DNA of 55,836 nt from SSF53 sp036170535 (GTDB lineage Bacteria > Spirochaetota > Leptospiria > Leptospirales > Leptonemataceae): NCBI GenBank assembly GCA_036170535.1, contig JAVHPJ010000066.1, forward strand, positions 1-55,836, given 5' to 3'. The notes under the pieces were generated by a model. That model saw nothing but the letters and a program-made list of their open reading frames with translations, had not been told where the DNA came from and did no database searches. Shown piece after piece: positions 34,175 to 41,789 of the stretch (positions within the stretch are counted from its first letter, which is position 1; each line of letters begins with the position of its first letter). The position numbers and the translations under genes are program-made.

Positions 34175-35488
34175 ATGAAACGATTTCTGGCTGCAGGGCT
34201 CTTCGCTCTGTTCGCTTTGCCGGGCGCGGCGCACGCCGATATCCTGGAAAGCATCTTGAATGTAATTGTCGACGGCGGCAACAGCTACAGCTGGCAAAAA
34301 GTCGAACTGCCCGGCGCCGTCTGCGGCAACGGTTCCCAGTACAAGTTCTTTGTGCATCGCACGGGTTCGCAGAACGTGCTCTTCTTTTTCGAAGGCGGCG
34401 GCGCGTGTTGGGACTACGACACCTGCAGCGGACGCGCCGGCGTACTGGGCGCCGCGAATCCGAACGGAATTCCCGACGACTACATGACCCAGTTCAAGGG
34501 GAAATACGTTTCGCCGATTGTCAATGGCGCGGATCCCGGCGTGCCCTTTCGCAGCCGTACGGATCTCATAACTAAGGGCTGGAATGTGGTATTCATGCCT
34601 TACTGCACGGGCGACGTGCATGTCGGCAACAACGTCAAGCTGTACCAGGACACGACCGGCCAACAACCGCCGCTGCAATGGAGCCATGCCGGCTATGGTA
34701 ATACCAAAAAGGCCATCGACTACGTGCGCAGTCAGTTTCCCGCGATCAACAAGCTGCTGGTGACAGGCTTCAGCGCGGGCGGCACGGCGACCTCGGCTGC
34801 GTATTATCAAATCCGGCGCGGACTTTCTCCGGCGCGCGGCTATATGGTGAACGATTCCGGGCCCATTTATCTGGCGCCGAACATGAATTCGCTTTCGCGT
34901 CGCCTGCACGACCAGATCAAGGCCTCCTGGCAGATTGATTCGCTCTTTAATGAACTGCCGGCCAGCTTTGACCGCAACGATTTTGGCAGCATCAACCGCA
35001 TGATTGCGACCGAGTTTCCCAACGATCAGTTGAGCTACACCGCCTATACGCGCGACTACAACTACTCACGCTTCTCCTACGAGCGATTTTACCCGGGTTT
35101 TCAAGACAACAAGGAAGCGATCCTTAACTACTGGAAGCAGGATCAGGACGCTTTTGTCAACGAGCTGGGTCGCTACAACAATTTCAGCTATTTCCTGCCG
35201 TACGAACGCGTAATTAACGAAAGCCACTGCAGCACGATCATCACCTTTGTGGGCAGCCACGCCTGCCAGCGCATGGAGAAAAAGCGCAACTGGTGGGAGT
35301 ATCTGGAATGGCCCTGGGGGCAGACTTACAAGTGTTACTCGGAATTCACTCCGATGGAAACGTTTCTGCATCGCTTTATCAACGATAATCAGCGCGTGCG
35401 CATCTACGAACCGGCCAACGGATACAACGCTGAAGATCCCGGCATGCAGATGTTGGGACCGATTATTAACTCGGCGCTGCAAGGCTGA
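34175..35488 (+). CDS. Pectin acetylesterase (PAE/Notum)-family hydrolase
   Basis: 437 aa. Of two nearby ATGs the one at 34175 is chosen because GGAGG lies 6 nt upstream; the one at 34169 touches the ribosome site. A signal peptide (1-21, ending GAAHAD) shows export. Family blocks: VLFFFEGGGACWDYDTC (oxyanion region), VVFMPYCTGDVHVGNN, and nucleophile Ser about 200 in LLVTGFSAGGTATS. The acid and base region includes SHCSTIITFVGSHACQRM. PAE/Notum enzymes remove acetyl or acyl esters from polysaccharides or lipoproteins; the natural substrate here is not known and need not be pectin. The ankyrin lipoprotein gene follows after 42 bases. Confidence 0.9.
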   Translation: MKRFLAAGLFALFALPGAAHADILESILNVIVDGGNSYSWQKVELPGAVCGNGSQYKFFVHRTGSQNVLFFFEGGGACWDYDTCSGRAGVLGAANPNGIPDDYMTQFKGKYVSPIVNGADPGVPFRSRTDLITKGWNVVFMPYCTGDVHVGNNVKLYQDTTGQQPPLQWSHAGYGNTKKAIDYVRSQFPAINKLLVTGFSAGGTATSAAYYQIRRGLSPARGYMVNDSGPIYLAPNMNSLSRRLHDQIKASWQIDSLFNELPASFDRNDFGSINRMIATEFPNDQLSYTAYTRDYNYSRFSYERFYPGFQDNKEAILNYWKQDQDAFVNELGRYNNFSYFLPYERVINESHCSTIITFVGSHACQRMEKKRNWWEYLEWPWGQTYKCYSEFTPMETFLHRFINDNQRVRIYEPANGYNAEDPGMQMLGPIINSALQG

Positions 35489-35530
35489 GCCTCTGCAATC
35501 AGGCTGCCTGCAAAACTTCAGTAACGCATC

Positions 35531-36223
35531 ATGAAACGCGTGCTTCGCCCTGCTCTCTGTTTGACGGCTCTGATCGTCGGAGTGAGCGGGGCTTTTTGCA
35601 AGCGGTCGCCGGAACGCAATGCGCTCAGCGGCGGCGGCGAACGACCCGCGCCCCGCGCTATCACGCCCAACGAGCGCTTTCTGGACGCCGTACGACGCGA
35701 CGATCGACTCGCCGCGGCGGAGCAGTTGCAGCGCGGCGCAGATCCGCAGACCGTTGATCCCCTGGGCGCGAACGCGGCGGCGCTGGCTGCGCGTTTCAGT
35801 GCGGATCCGGACTTCTTCGTCTACTTGTTGAAACAAGGAGCGAACGCACACGTTCCCGATCATGAGGGGCGCACTGCGCTCAGCTGGGCGGCCGAAAAAG
35901 ATCACGCGCTGATCGTTCGGACGCTGCTTTCCCGGGGCGCCAATCCTGACGAAGCGGATAAAAGCGGACGCACCCCTCTTCACCATGCGGCCAGCGCGCA
36001 GGCCCGGCGGAGCGCAGCGCTTCTGCTGGAAGGCGGCGCAAATCCAAACCGACAAGACCGACTGGGCGACACGGCTTTGATGCTTGCAGCCGGACGGGAA
36101 GATGAAGCGCTGGTGCGACTTTTACTGACGCACGGCGCAAACCGGGCATTAAGAGACCGCGAAGGCCGAACGGCGCACGAGCGTTGTCGCCACGACCGAT
36201 CCCTTCAAGAATTGCTCCGGTGA
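35531..36223 (+). CDS. Ankyrin-repeat lipoprotein
   Basis: 230 aa. The signal sequence (LCLTALIVGVSGAFC) ends in a spirochaete-type lipobox with Cys at about residue 23, followed by charged KRSPER. Residues about 50-228 carry about five ankyrin repeats, for example DHEGRTALSWAAEKDHALIV, GANPDEADKSGRTPLHHAAS, GANPNRQDRLGDTALMLAAG and GANRALRDREGRTAHERCRH. It is probably an outer- or inner-leaflet-anchored protein that binds a partner protein. It is co-directional with the PAE-family gene 42 bases upstream and may be expressed with it. Confidence 0.9.
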   Translation: MKRVLRPALCLTALIVGVSGAFCKRSPERNALSGGGERPAPRAITPNERFLDAVRRDDRLAAAEQLQRGADPQTVDPLGANAAALAARFSADPDFFVYLLKQGANAHVPDHEGRTALSWAAEKDHALIVRTLLSRGANPDEADKSGRTPLHHAASAQARRSAALLLEGGANPNRQDRLGDTALMLAAGREDEALVRLLLTHGANRALRDREGRTAHERCRHDRSLQELLR

Positions 36224-36266
36224 GAGCGGAGACTTCGTCGGCCGCTCTCGTCGCAACCGACGAGAG
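36222..36266. promoter_or_regulatory. Overlapping, mutually exclusive hairpins after the ankyrin gene
   Basis: GAGAGCGG (36222-36229) can pair with CCGCTCTC (36242-36249). Alternatively CTCTCGTCG (36245-36253) pairs perfectly with CGACGAGAG (36258-36266) across a CAAC loop. The two stems share bases 36245-36249, so only one can form. There is no T-run on either strand. It lies between the stop of the ankyrin gene and the convergent small gene, so it could be a shared 3' stabiliser. Confidence 0.45.
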
Positions 36267-36296
36267 GGCGGGCGAAGCGCCTGAATTCTGCGCCGA

Positions 36297-36389
36297 TTAT
36301 TTCTTAACGAGCGGAACGTTGACGCCCGCGGCAGGCGGCTTCTCCTTGATTTGTTTGGGTTTTTTGATCTCGCGATTGCCTTTGCTCAT
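36297..36389 (-). CDS. Small basic protein, 30 aa, of a widespread uncharacterised type
   Basis: The frame MSKGNREIKKPKQIKEKPPA followed by AGVNVPLVKK starts at an ATG with GAGGG about 8 nt upstream. Short proteins beginning M(A/S)KGNxExKKPK are annotated as hypothetical in many bacteria, as far as I recall; the N-terminal pattern here is a close match. It is rich in Lys and Pro with no predicted fold. A longer in-frame extension (to 36509) is possible but has no ribosome site. Confidence 0.65.
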   Translation of the reverse strand: MSKGNREIKKPKQIKEKPPAAGVNVPLVKK

Positions 36390-36515
36390 TGATTGGCCCT
36401 CGCTCAAGAAGTAGCATGCAAAACGAGGCGCGTCTATATATATAAACTTCGACCCGGAATAAAGCGCGCGCGGCGGCGGCGCAGAGCATGGCGGGAACTT
36501 CGCAAACAATCCGGG

Positions 36516-37964
36516 CTAGCGCCCGGCCCCTGCGCTCCAGGCCTCCTCCGACTCGGGCGGCGCTTCAGGAAACGCCACGGAAAAGCATGCGCCGCGACCG
36601 GGCGTCGTTTCCAGCATAACCTTCGCGCCGAGTTGCCGCGCCAGACGATACACGCTGTAAAGGCCGACTCCGGTAGAAGATTCGCCGGCGGTGGGCTTGG
36701 CGGAAAGGCGAGCGTAGCGCGCGAACAGTCGCCCGCGATCCGCAGCAGTGAAGCCCGGGCCCTCGTCGCGAATCTCCACGCGCACAGCCTCTCCGGCATC
36801 GCGCCCCGGACGTCCGCTGACAAACACGGTGGCGCCCGGCGGCGAGAACTTGATCGCATTCGAAATCAAATTATCCAGAATGCGGCCGACCGCTGTTCGA
36901 TCCGATCGCAGGGCGAGCGGAGGCCGTTCCATGCGCGTGTAAACCCGCACGCCTTTCTGCGAAGAGCGGTAGTTGTGCGCCTGCACCGCTGCATGCAGTT
37001 GATCGACCATATCGAGCGTTTCGACCCGCATTCGAAGGGGTCCGATTTCCGAGGAAAGCAGGTTGACCAGATCATCGATGCGATCCATAGCCTGTTGCGA
37101 GCTATGCTCGACGTCGTCCAGTATTTCCCGCTTCTCCGCATCGGGAAAGCCGTCCAGATCCGAGCGCAACAGACGACTCATGCTCATAATCCCGCTGAGC
37201 GGACTTTTTAAGTCGTGCACAGCAATAGATATCATGTCGCTCTTGTTGAGATCTTCGCGCAGCAATCTGCGGTTCAAATCTTCAATGCGCCTCGTCTTCA
37301 AATAATTATTCGCCAGAATCAAATAGCCGACGCGATCAAACAACATTGTCAACAGCAGTACGAACATCGGATTTTGTATCAAGATCGGGTTATCCACTCC
37401 TTTAAAAAAGAACCAGCCGTAAAGCAGGCCGTAGTTCAGCGCGTAGATCCAGTAGCGCGTACCGTCAGGAAAGCGAAACATGATGGCCACGCTCAGTATC
37501 GTCGCCGAAAACAACGAAAGGTCCGGAGTGTTCTCGAACAGTATGAGAGTAACAACCGATCCGGAAAGCGAAAGTAACACGACGCATACGGTGCAGATCA
37601 ATCGGAGCCGCGCCAGACGCCAGCGATGCAGACGGCCCGAATGCAGCACGGCGGTCACAACCAGGGCCGCCGCGTAAAAGGCGGCGTTAAAATACAACAT
37701 CGCAATCTGCGAATCGCCGCGCAAGAAGGCCCGAACGTCCCAGGCGGCGAAAGGAATGAAAACGACCAGCAACGTCAAATAGACGTAGCGCAGTACAATC
37801 AGGATCTCCAGATAGGCGCGGCGGGCGAAATCGAGGCCCAGGCGCCGCGAACTCAAACGCCGCGCCTTACGATACTGCCGCAGTCCAAAACGCCGACTGC
37901 CGCGCACGCTCCGGCGCACCGTGCCCCGCAAGAAGTTCACAATTGCGCGAAAACTGGCCCGCAT
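36516..37964 (-). CDS. Membrane sensor histidine kinase
   Basis: 482 aa. A very basic N-terminus (to about 45) precedes about six membrane helices (about 52-215). The phospho-acceptor box ISIAVHDLKSPLSGIMSMSR has H about 250. The ATPase domain follows: N-box RILDNLISNAIKFSPPG, G1 RDEGPGFTAADRGRLF, G2 STGVGLYSVYRLARQLG. All motifs are intact. The stop of the upstream zinc-ribbon gene is 15 bases before its ATG, so pyrD, the zinc-ribbon gene and this kinase may be co-transcribed. No response regulator is adjacent, and the signal is unknown. Confidence 0.93.
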   Translation of the reverse strand: MRASFRAIVNFLRGTVRRSVRGSRRFGLRQYRKARRLSSRRLGLDFARRAYLEILIVLRYVYLTLLVVFIPFAAWDVRAFLRGDSQIAMLYFNAAFYAAALVVTAVLHSGRLHRWRLARLRLICTVCVVLLSLSGSVVTLILFENTPDLSLFSATILSVAIMFRFPDGTRYWIYALNYGLLYGWFFFKGVDNPILIQNPMFVLLLTMLFDRVGYLILANNYLKTRRIEDLNRRLLREDLNKSDMISIAVHDLKSPLSGIMSMSRLLRSDLDGFPDAEKREILDDVEHSSQQAMDRIDDLVNLLSSEIGPLRMRVETLDMVDQLHAAVQAHNYRSSQKGVRVYTRMERPPLALRSDRTAVGRILDNLISNAIKFSPPGATVFVSGRPGRDAGEAVRVEIRDEGPGFTAADRGRLFARYARLSAKPTAGESSTGVGLYSVYRLARQLGAKVMLETTPGRGACFSVAFPEAPPESEEAWSAGAGR

Positions 37965-37979
37965 TCGGTCGGCGTCGCC

Positions 37980-38318
37980 TCAGGATTTTTCAGAGGCGCC
38001 AAACAGATTGCTGATCGCGTCGCGCGCCGCCGCCCGCTCAAAATCGTCCCGGTCGATCAGTTGTACGGCGAGATTTTCCTTCTGGATGCGTTTGAGAATT
38101 TTGGCGATCTCGCCCGGATCCTTCACTTTGGTCGCCAGATACTTGAACTCCGCGCCGCAGGCGGGGCACTTACGATCCTTTACAAAATTCAGTCCCAGTT
38201 GCTTGCAATTGCCGCAGGCGCCGTAGAGGTCTTCGATTATCAAGAGTCGCTTCTTTACCTCTTCGGCGTCGACCGTGGTCCATACGCGCACGTTGCGAAT
38301 GCGGCTTTCCTGTTCCAT
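37980..38318 (-). CDS. Small zinc-ribbon protein, uncharacterised
   Basis: 112 aa from the ATG at 38318 (MEQESRIRNVRVWTTVDAEE). An upstream alternative start at 38423 would overlap pyrD. The core is CGNCKQLGLNFVKDRKCPACG, two CxxC pairs that should bind one zinc, followed by a charged helical tail (PGEIAKILKRIQKENLAVQL). It lies between pyrD (37 bases) and the sensor kinase (15 bases) on the same strand. No function known to me; nucleic-acid or protein binding is possible. Confidence 0.8.
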   Translation of the reverse strand: MEQESRIRNVRVWTTVDAEEVKKRLLIIEDLYGACGNCKQLGLNFVKDRKCPACGAEFKYLATKVKDPGEIAKILKRIQKENLAVQLIDRDDFERAAARDAISNLFGASEKS

Positions 38319-38355
38319 GACTGAACCCGGACCGATCCGCCAAGGGCCGTCAATT

Positions 38356-39456
38356 TCATTTTCGCGCGTCGCGCTGCGCGCGCCACTCTGATAGAGTGAC
38401 GCCGCGCCGCTCCAGCTCCGCATCTATTGCGGCGTTCAGCCGATGCGGCAGACCCGGACCTTCGTAGATGAATCCTGTATAGACCTGGATGAGATCGGCG
38501 CCGGCAGCGATGGCCTCAACAGCGTCCGTCCCGCTGAAAATCCCGCCCACCCCGATCAGGGTCAGATCCGGTCCGCACTGCGCGCGCACGCGGCGCAGTA
38601 TTGCGAGGCAGCGCTCGCGCAATGGCGCGCCCGAAAGGCCGCCGCTTTCCGTCGCCTCCGGCGTACGCGTTCTATCGATCGTGGTGTTGCACAGTATCAG
38701 ACCGGCCGCGCCGCAGGCCGGCGCTTCCGCCGCCGCTTCGTCCAACTCATCATCCTGCAGGTCGGGCGCGAGTTTTAAGAACAACGGCTTTGGTTTTTCG
38801 CGGCGCGTCGCCGCGAGATTTTGAATGCGATCGCAGAGCGGCCCGACCAGCTCGCGCAGCGCGGCGCGCGTTTGGAGATTACGCAGACCGGGAGTATTGG
38901 GCGAACTGACATTGACGGCGATGTAGTCGGCGAATTCGTAAAGTTGATCCAGGCTCAGGAGATAATCCTGCGTCGCGTCTTTCAGTTCGGTAACTTTACT
39001 TTTCCCGATGTTTATTCCGAGCGGAATACTGCGCCGGACGCCGGTCAGAATTTCGCGCGCAAGTTCTGCGCCGGGATTGTTAAAGCCCATGCGATTGACC
39101 AGGGCCTGATACTGCGGATAGCGAAAGAGCCGGGGACGCGGATTGCCGGGCTGCGCGCGGGCCGTGAACGTGCCGCTCTCGACAAAGCCAAAACCCAATT
39201 GCGAAACGAATTCATAGAGAGCGCCGGTTTTATCAAAACCGGCGGCCAGACCGACCGGATTGGGGAAATTCACGCCCCCCAGAGTCTGTTCAAGGCGCGG
39301 CGAGGAATATTCAAATGCGCGGCGTAACGCCGCCGCCGCGCCCGGCGCAGTCAGGACGTGGCGTCCCAGGCCGGCGGCGATCTCGTGCGCCGTCTCCGGG
39401 TCCAACCGGAAGAGCAAGGGGCGGATCAGCCGCTGGTACAGGGCGTCGACGAGCAC
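38356..39456 (-). CDS. pyrD: Dihydroorotate dehydrogenase (quinone), class 2
   Basis: 366 aa from the GTG at 39456 (VLVDALYQRLIRPLLFRLDP), preceded by GGGGGAAAG; the N-terminal membrane-associating helix is typical of class 2. It oxidises dihydroorotate to orotate with FMN and passes electrons to quinone at the inner membrane, in pyrimidine synthesis. Seen: NPVGLAAGFDKTGALYEF, GFGFVESGTFTARAQPGNPR, MGFNNPGAELA, catalytic-Ser block NVSSPNTPGLRNLQ, GGLSGAPLRERCLAILRRV and FMN-phosphate loop IGVGGIFSGTDAVEAIAAGA. The frame continues upstream to 39645, but that part overlaps the divergent promoter region and is not conserved in character. Confidence 0.96.
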   Translation of the reverse strand: MLVDALYQRLIRPLLFRLDPETAHEIAAGLGRHVLTAPGAAAALRRAFEYSSPRLEQTLGGVNFPNPVGLAAGFDKTGALYEFVSQLGFGFVESGTFTARAQPGNPRPRLFRYPQYQALVNRMGFNNPGAELAREILTGVRRSIPLGINIGKSKVTELKDATQDYLLSLDQLYEFADYIAVNVSSPNTPGLRNLQTRAALRELVGPLCDRIQNLAATRREKPKPLFLKLAPDLQDDELDEAAAEAPACGAAGLILCNTTIDRTRTPEATESGGLSGAPLRERCLAILRRVRAQCGPDLTLIGVGGIFSGTDAVEAIAAGADLIQVYTGFIYEGPGLPHRLNAAIDAELERRGVTLSEWRAQRDARK

Positions 39457-39604
39457 GGTACGCTTTCCCCCTGGTGCGGCGCCAAAGCAAGTCCGATTCG
39501 GCGAATTTGGCCGGCCGGCCTTTTTTGGACTCGACAAATAGGCGAACTCCAGGGGCCCATTTACCGTCCGAAAGGGCATCTCTTTCTTCAGGAGACATCC
39601 AATA

Positions 39605-40270
39605 ATGAAACTCAAACGTGCGGCGATCCTGGCCTTTGTCGGCATGGCGCTCGCTTTCAGCTCCGCCTACGCGCGCGGCATTTCCGAAGAAGTTAAACTT
39701 CTGACTGTTATCAATCGGACCGGTGAAGAGGTAACGTATCTTTTCGTTTCTCCGGACGACAGCCAGCATTGGGGACCGGATATTCTGGGAACCGAGCAAA
39801 CCTTCGCAAACGGCGCCAGCGTGGGCTTTTTTGTCCACTATCCGCAAGCCTGCGGTAAATTCGATCTCATGGGATCCGTCGCCAACGGCGCTTCTTATGT
39901 AATCGACGCGTTCGAAGTGTGCGACAACCGCAACAATCAGCGCGCAACACTGACTCCGCAAACCAAGTCGGAAGGAACCGAAAACGAGTACACCACGCTC
40001 GAATTCAAAAACACGACCGCCAAAACGATGCGCATGGTATTCGTTTCGCCGAGCGATTCCGAATACTGGGGCGCGGATTATCTGGACCAGAACACGGTCC
40101 TCGCGGCTGGCGCAGCGATGAAAATCCTGGTGCCGGTAACGGGCGAAGCCGTAACCTACAATGTAATGGCGGCGGACGAATCCGACGTGCAGTACAAGTT
40201 CGACATCGAAGTTTCTAACGCTCAGGATAGCTACACCTTCCTGATCGAAGAAAGCGACAAACAACAGTAA
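39605..40270 (+). CDS. Exported protein with two copies of an uncharacterised beta-rich domain
   Basis: 221 aa. Signal peptide 1-24 (ending SSAYARG). Two related domains follow: VINRTGEEVTYLFVSPDDSQ with HWGPDILG (about 35-75), and EFKNTTAKTMRMVFVSPSDS with EYWGADYL (about 137-178). Both share the pattern hydrophobic-VSPxDSxxWGxDxL and then a Gly/Ala-rich turn before a beta strand. No catalytic motif is visible; a periplasmic or surface binding role is possible. AGGAG lies about 10 nt before the ATG and a strong terminator follows at 40304, so it is monocistronic and probably well expressed. Confidence 0.85.
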   Translation: MKLKRAAILAFVGMALAFSSAYARGISEEVKLLTVINRTGEEVTYLFVSPDDSQHWGPDILGTEQTFANGASVGFFVHYPQACGKFDLMGSVANGASYVIDAFEVCDNRNNQRATLTPQTKSEGTENEYTTLEFKNTTAKTMRMVFVSPSDSEYWGADYLDQNTVLAAGAAMKILVPVTGEAVTYNVMAADESDVQYKFDIEVSNAQDSYTFLIEESDKQQ

Positions 40271-40303
40271 TCTAAGAGTCGCAGGCAGGTTTGCGTGCGA
40301 GAC

Positions 40304-40337
40304 AAAGCCGGGCTGCAAATGCAGTCCGGCTTTTTTT
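40304..40337 (+). terminator. Strong Rho-independent terminator
   Basis: AAAGCCGGGCTGC and GCAGTCCGGCTTT pair along 13 positions (one G-T wobble) around an AAAT loop, followed by a T-run (seven T's at 40331-40337). It lies 34 bases after the stop of the duplicated-domain exported protein. Confidence 0.9.
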
Positions 40338-40400
40338 GTGCGAATCCGCGCGCATTAAACGACGGCTTGTACGAGCGGCGGCAGCGGCGGCGGGCGCGCT

Positions 40401-41039
40401 TCAGTTGCGACCGAGGGCGCGCAGAATAACCGGATCTTCGTGCGCCAGGCTGAAGCCAATGTAACACGGACGTGAAAGTCGCAGAAAGGAAAACTGCTGT
40501 TCGGCAATCAATCGTTCGCTCACGCGCCAGAAGATGAGCGCCAGGCGTCCGCTGATTTCAGCTTCGACCGAGCCAAGCGCCGGACGTCCGCCGTCGCGTG
40601 CAAAATCGGCCTGGTGGTTCCAGAAAGGCGTTTCGTCCGTTGGCGAAAAACCGTCGTAGCGAATTTCACGATACGCCTGAAATTTAAAATCCCAGTAGTT
40701 GTTGCTGAAGGGCAGTATGCGCGGCTCGCGCAGGACTTCCAGCGCATTGCGCCAGGCTTCCGGCCCCTGCAGGCGCCGTTCGCGTTTCCGACGCGCCCAT
40801 TCCTCTTCGTTGCGCGCCGTGCGCAGAGAGTTCTCCGTGGTATCGATACTGATCAGTATGTATCCCGAGCCGGGTTCCGCGTCAAAAGCGAAGTAGGATA
40901 CTTCTTCCTCGGGTTGACGAACGCTGAAATCGAGAATCGTCTTCAACGTTTCCGCATACAAACGGTCCTCAAGCGCGCCCCAATCTACATCGAGCGTACT
41001 GTTTGCGCCAGGCGCGGCGGGAAGCGAATCGCGCTCCAT
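40401..41039 (-). CDS. Uncharacterised cytoplasmic protein (possibly DUF4303-like)
   Basis: 212 aa from the ATG at 41039 (MERDSLPAAPGANSTLDVDW); a TTG at 41084 is less likely. The stretch VSYFAFDAEPGSGYILISID followed by TTENSL resembles the DUF4303 pattern (a hydrophobic strand, then NTEEsL), a family I associate with SMI1-like immunity or regulatory proteins. The rest is a soluble alpha/beta protein with several Trp and Tyr residues. No signal peptide. No functional partner is evident. The DUF4303 suggestion is tentative. Confidence 0.7.
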   Translation of the reverse strand: MERDSLPAAPGANSTLDVDWGALEDRLYAETLKTILDFSVRQPEEEVSYFAFDAEPGSGYILISIDTTENSLRTARNEEEWARRKRERRLQGPEAWRNALEVLREPRILPFSNNYWDFKFQAYREIRYDGFSPTDETPFWNHQADFARDGGRPALGSVEAEISGRLALIFWRVSERLIAEQQFSFLRLSRPCYIGFSLAHEDPVILRALGRN

Positions 41040-41125
41040 GTCGCGATTTCCAGGCGCCCGAAGGAGACAGAAACTATTTTTCAATGCGCCGGGAAAAAAC
41101 GCGCGTCAGGTAACAGCGGCGCGGG

Positions 41126-41165
41126 GCGCTCTTGCGCGGCGATTGCCGCCGCCGCGAAAGAGCGC
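41126..41165 (-). terminator. Long GC-rich hairpin after slyD
   Basis: GCGCTCTT (41126-41133) pairs perfectly with AAGAGCGC (41158-41165), and after one mismatch the stem continues for seven more pairs towards the loop. It starts about 19 bases past the slyD stop on the minus strand. There is no T-run directly after it, so it may be a 3' stabiliser rather than an efficient intrinsic terminator. Confidence 0.55.
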
Positions 41166-41183
41166 AGTCTGGAATCGCAGCGC

Positions 41184-41666
41184 TCAGTGGTGGTGACCGC
41201 CAGGACCGTGCACGTGACCGTGCGAGAGTTCTTCCTGAGTGGCGTCCCGTACATCCAGCACGGAGACGTCGAAACTCAGCGTGACGCCGGCAAGCGGATG
41301 GTTGCCATCCACAGTAACCTGGTCGCCTTCAATGCCGACTATCGTAACAACTTCCATGCCCTGGCCGCCGTCGGTCTGGAATTGCATGCCGACTTCCAAC
41401 TCTTCGACAAAATCAAAAACCGTGCGGGAAACTACGCGGGTAAGTTCGTCGTTTCGGTCGCCGAATCCTTCGTCGGGATTCACGGTTACTTTGAGCGCGT
41501 CGCCCTTCTGCTTGCCTTCGAGCGCCGCCTCGAGGCCTGGGATGAGATTGCCGACGCCATGAATGTAGGCCATCGGCTCGGCGTCAGTGGACTCGTCGAT
41601 CAGATCGCCGTCATCGTCTGTCAGACGATATTTAAGAGTTACGACTTTATTTTTGGAGATTTGCAT
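41184..41666 (-). CDS. slyD: FKBP-type peptidyl-prolyl isomerase, SlyD-like
   Basis: 160 aa from the ATG at 41666 (MQISKNKVVTLKYRLTDDDG), with AGGA about 8 nt upstream; an upstream start at 41732 would add 22 atypical residues. FKBP core: GDLIDESTDAEPMAYIHGVG, NLIPGLEAALEGKQKGD, NPDEGFGDRND, then the insert-in-flap domain with MEVVTIVGIEGDQVTVDGNH and PLAGVTLSFDVSVLDVR. The C-terminal tail is His-rich (ELSHGHVHGPGGHHH), the metal-binding tail of SlyD that delivers nickel and tunes activity. It acts as cytoplasmic folding helper and metal chaperone. It lies 123 bases downstream of the MotA-FliG fusion gene on the same strand. Confidence 0.95.
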   Translation of the reverse strand: MQISKNKVVTLKYRLTDDDGDLIDESTDAEPMAYIHGVGNLIPGLEAALEGKQKGDALKVTVNPDEGFGDRNDELTRVVSRTVFDFVEELEVGMQFQTDGGQGMEVVTIVGIEGDQVTVDGNHPLAGVTLSFDVSVLDVRDATQEELSHGHVHGPGGHHH

Positions 41667-41789
41667 GGGAAGATCCTGAGTGGGTAGTACCGAAGGTCGC
41701 GGCCGGATGCGGAGGCGAGACGGATAATTCATGTCCCCGGGCGGAACTGCGTCAGCAAGCTTTTTTCGGAGCTAAAGCGAGACCGGAAC

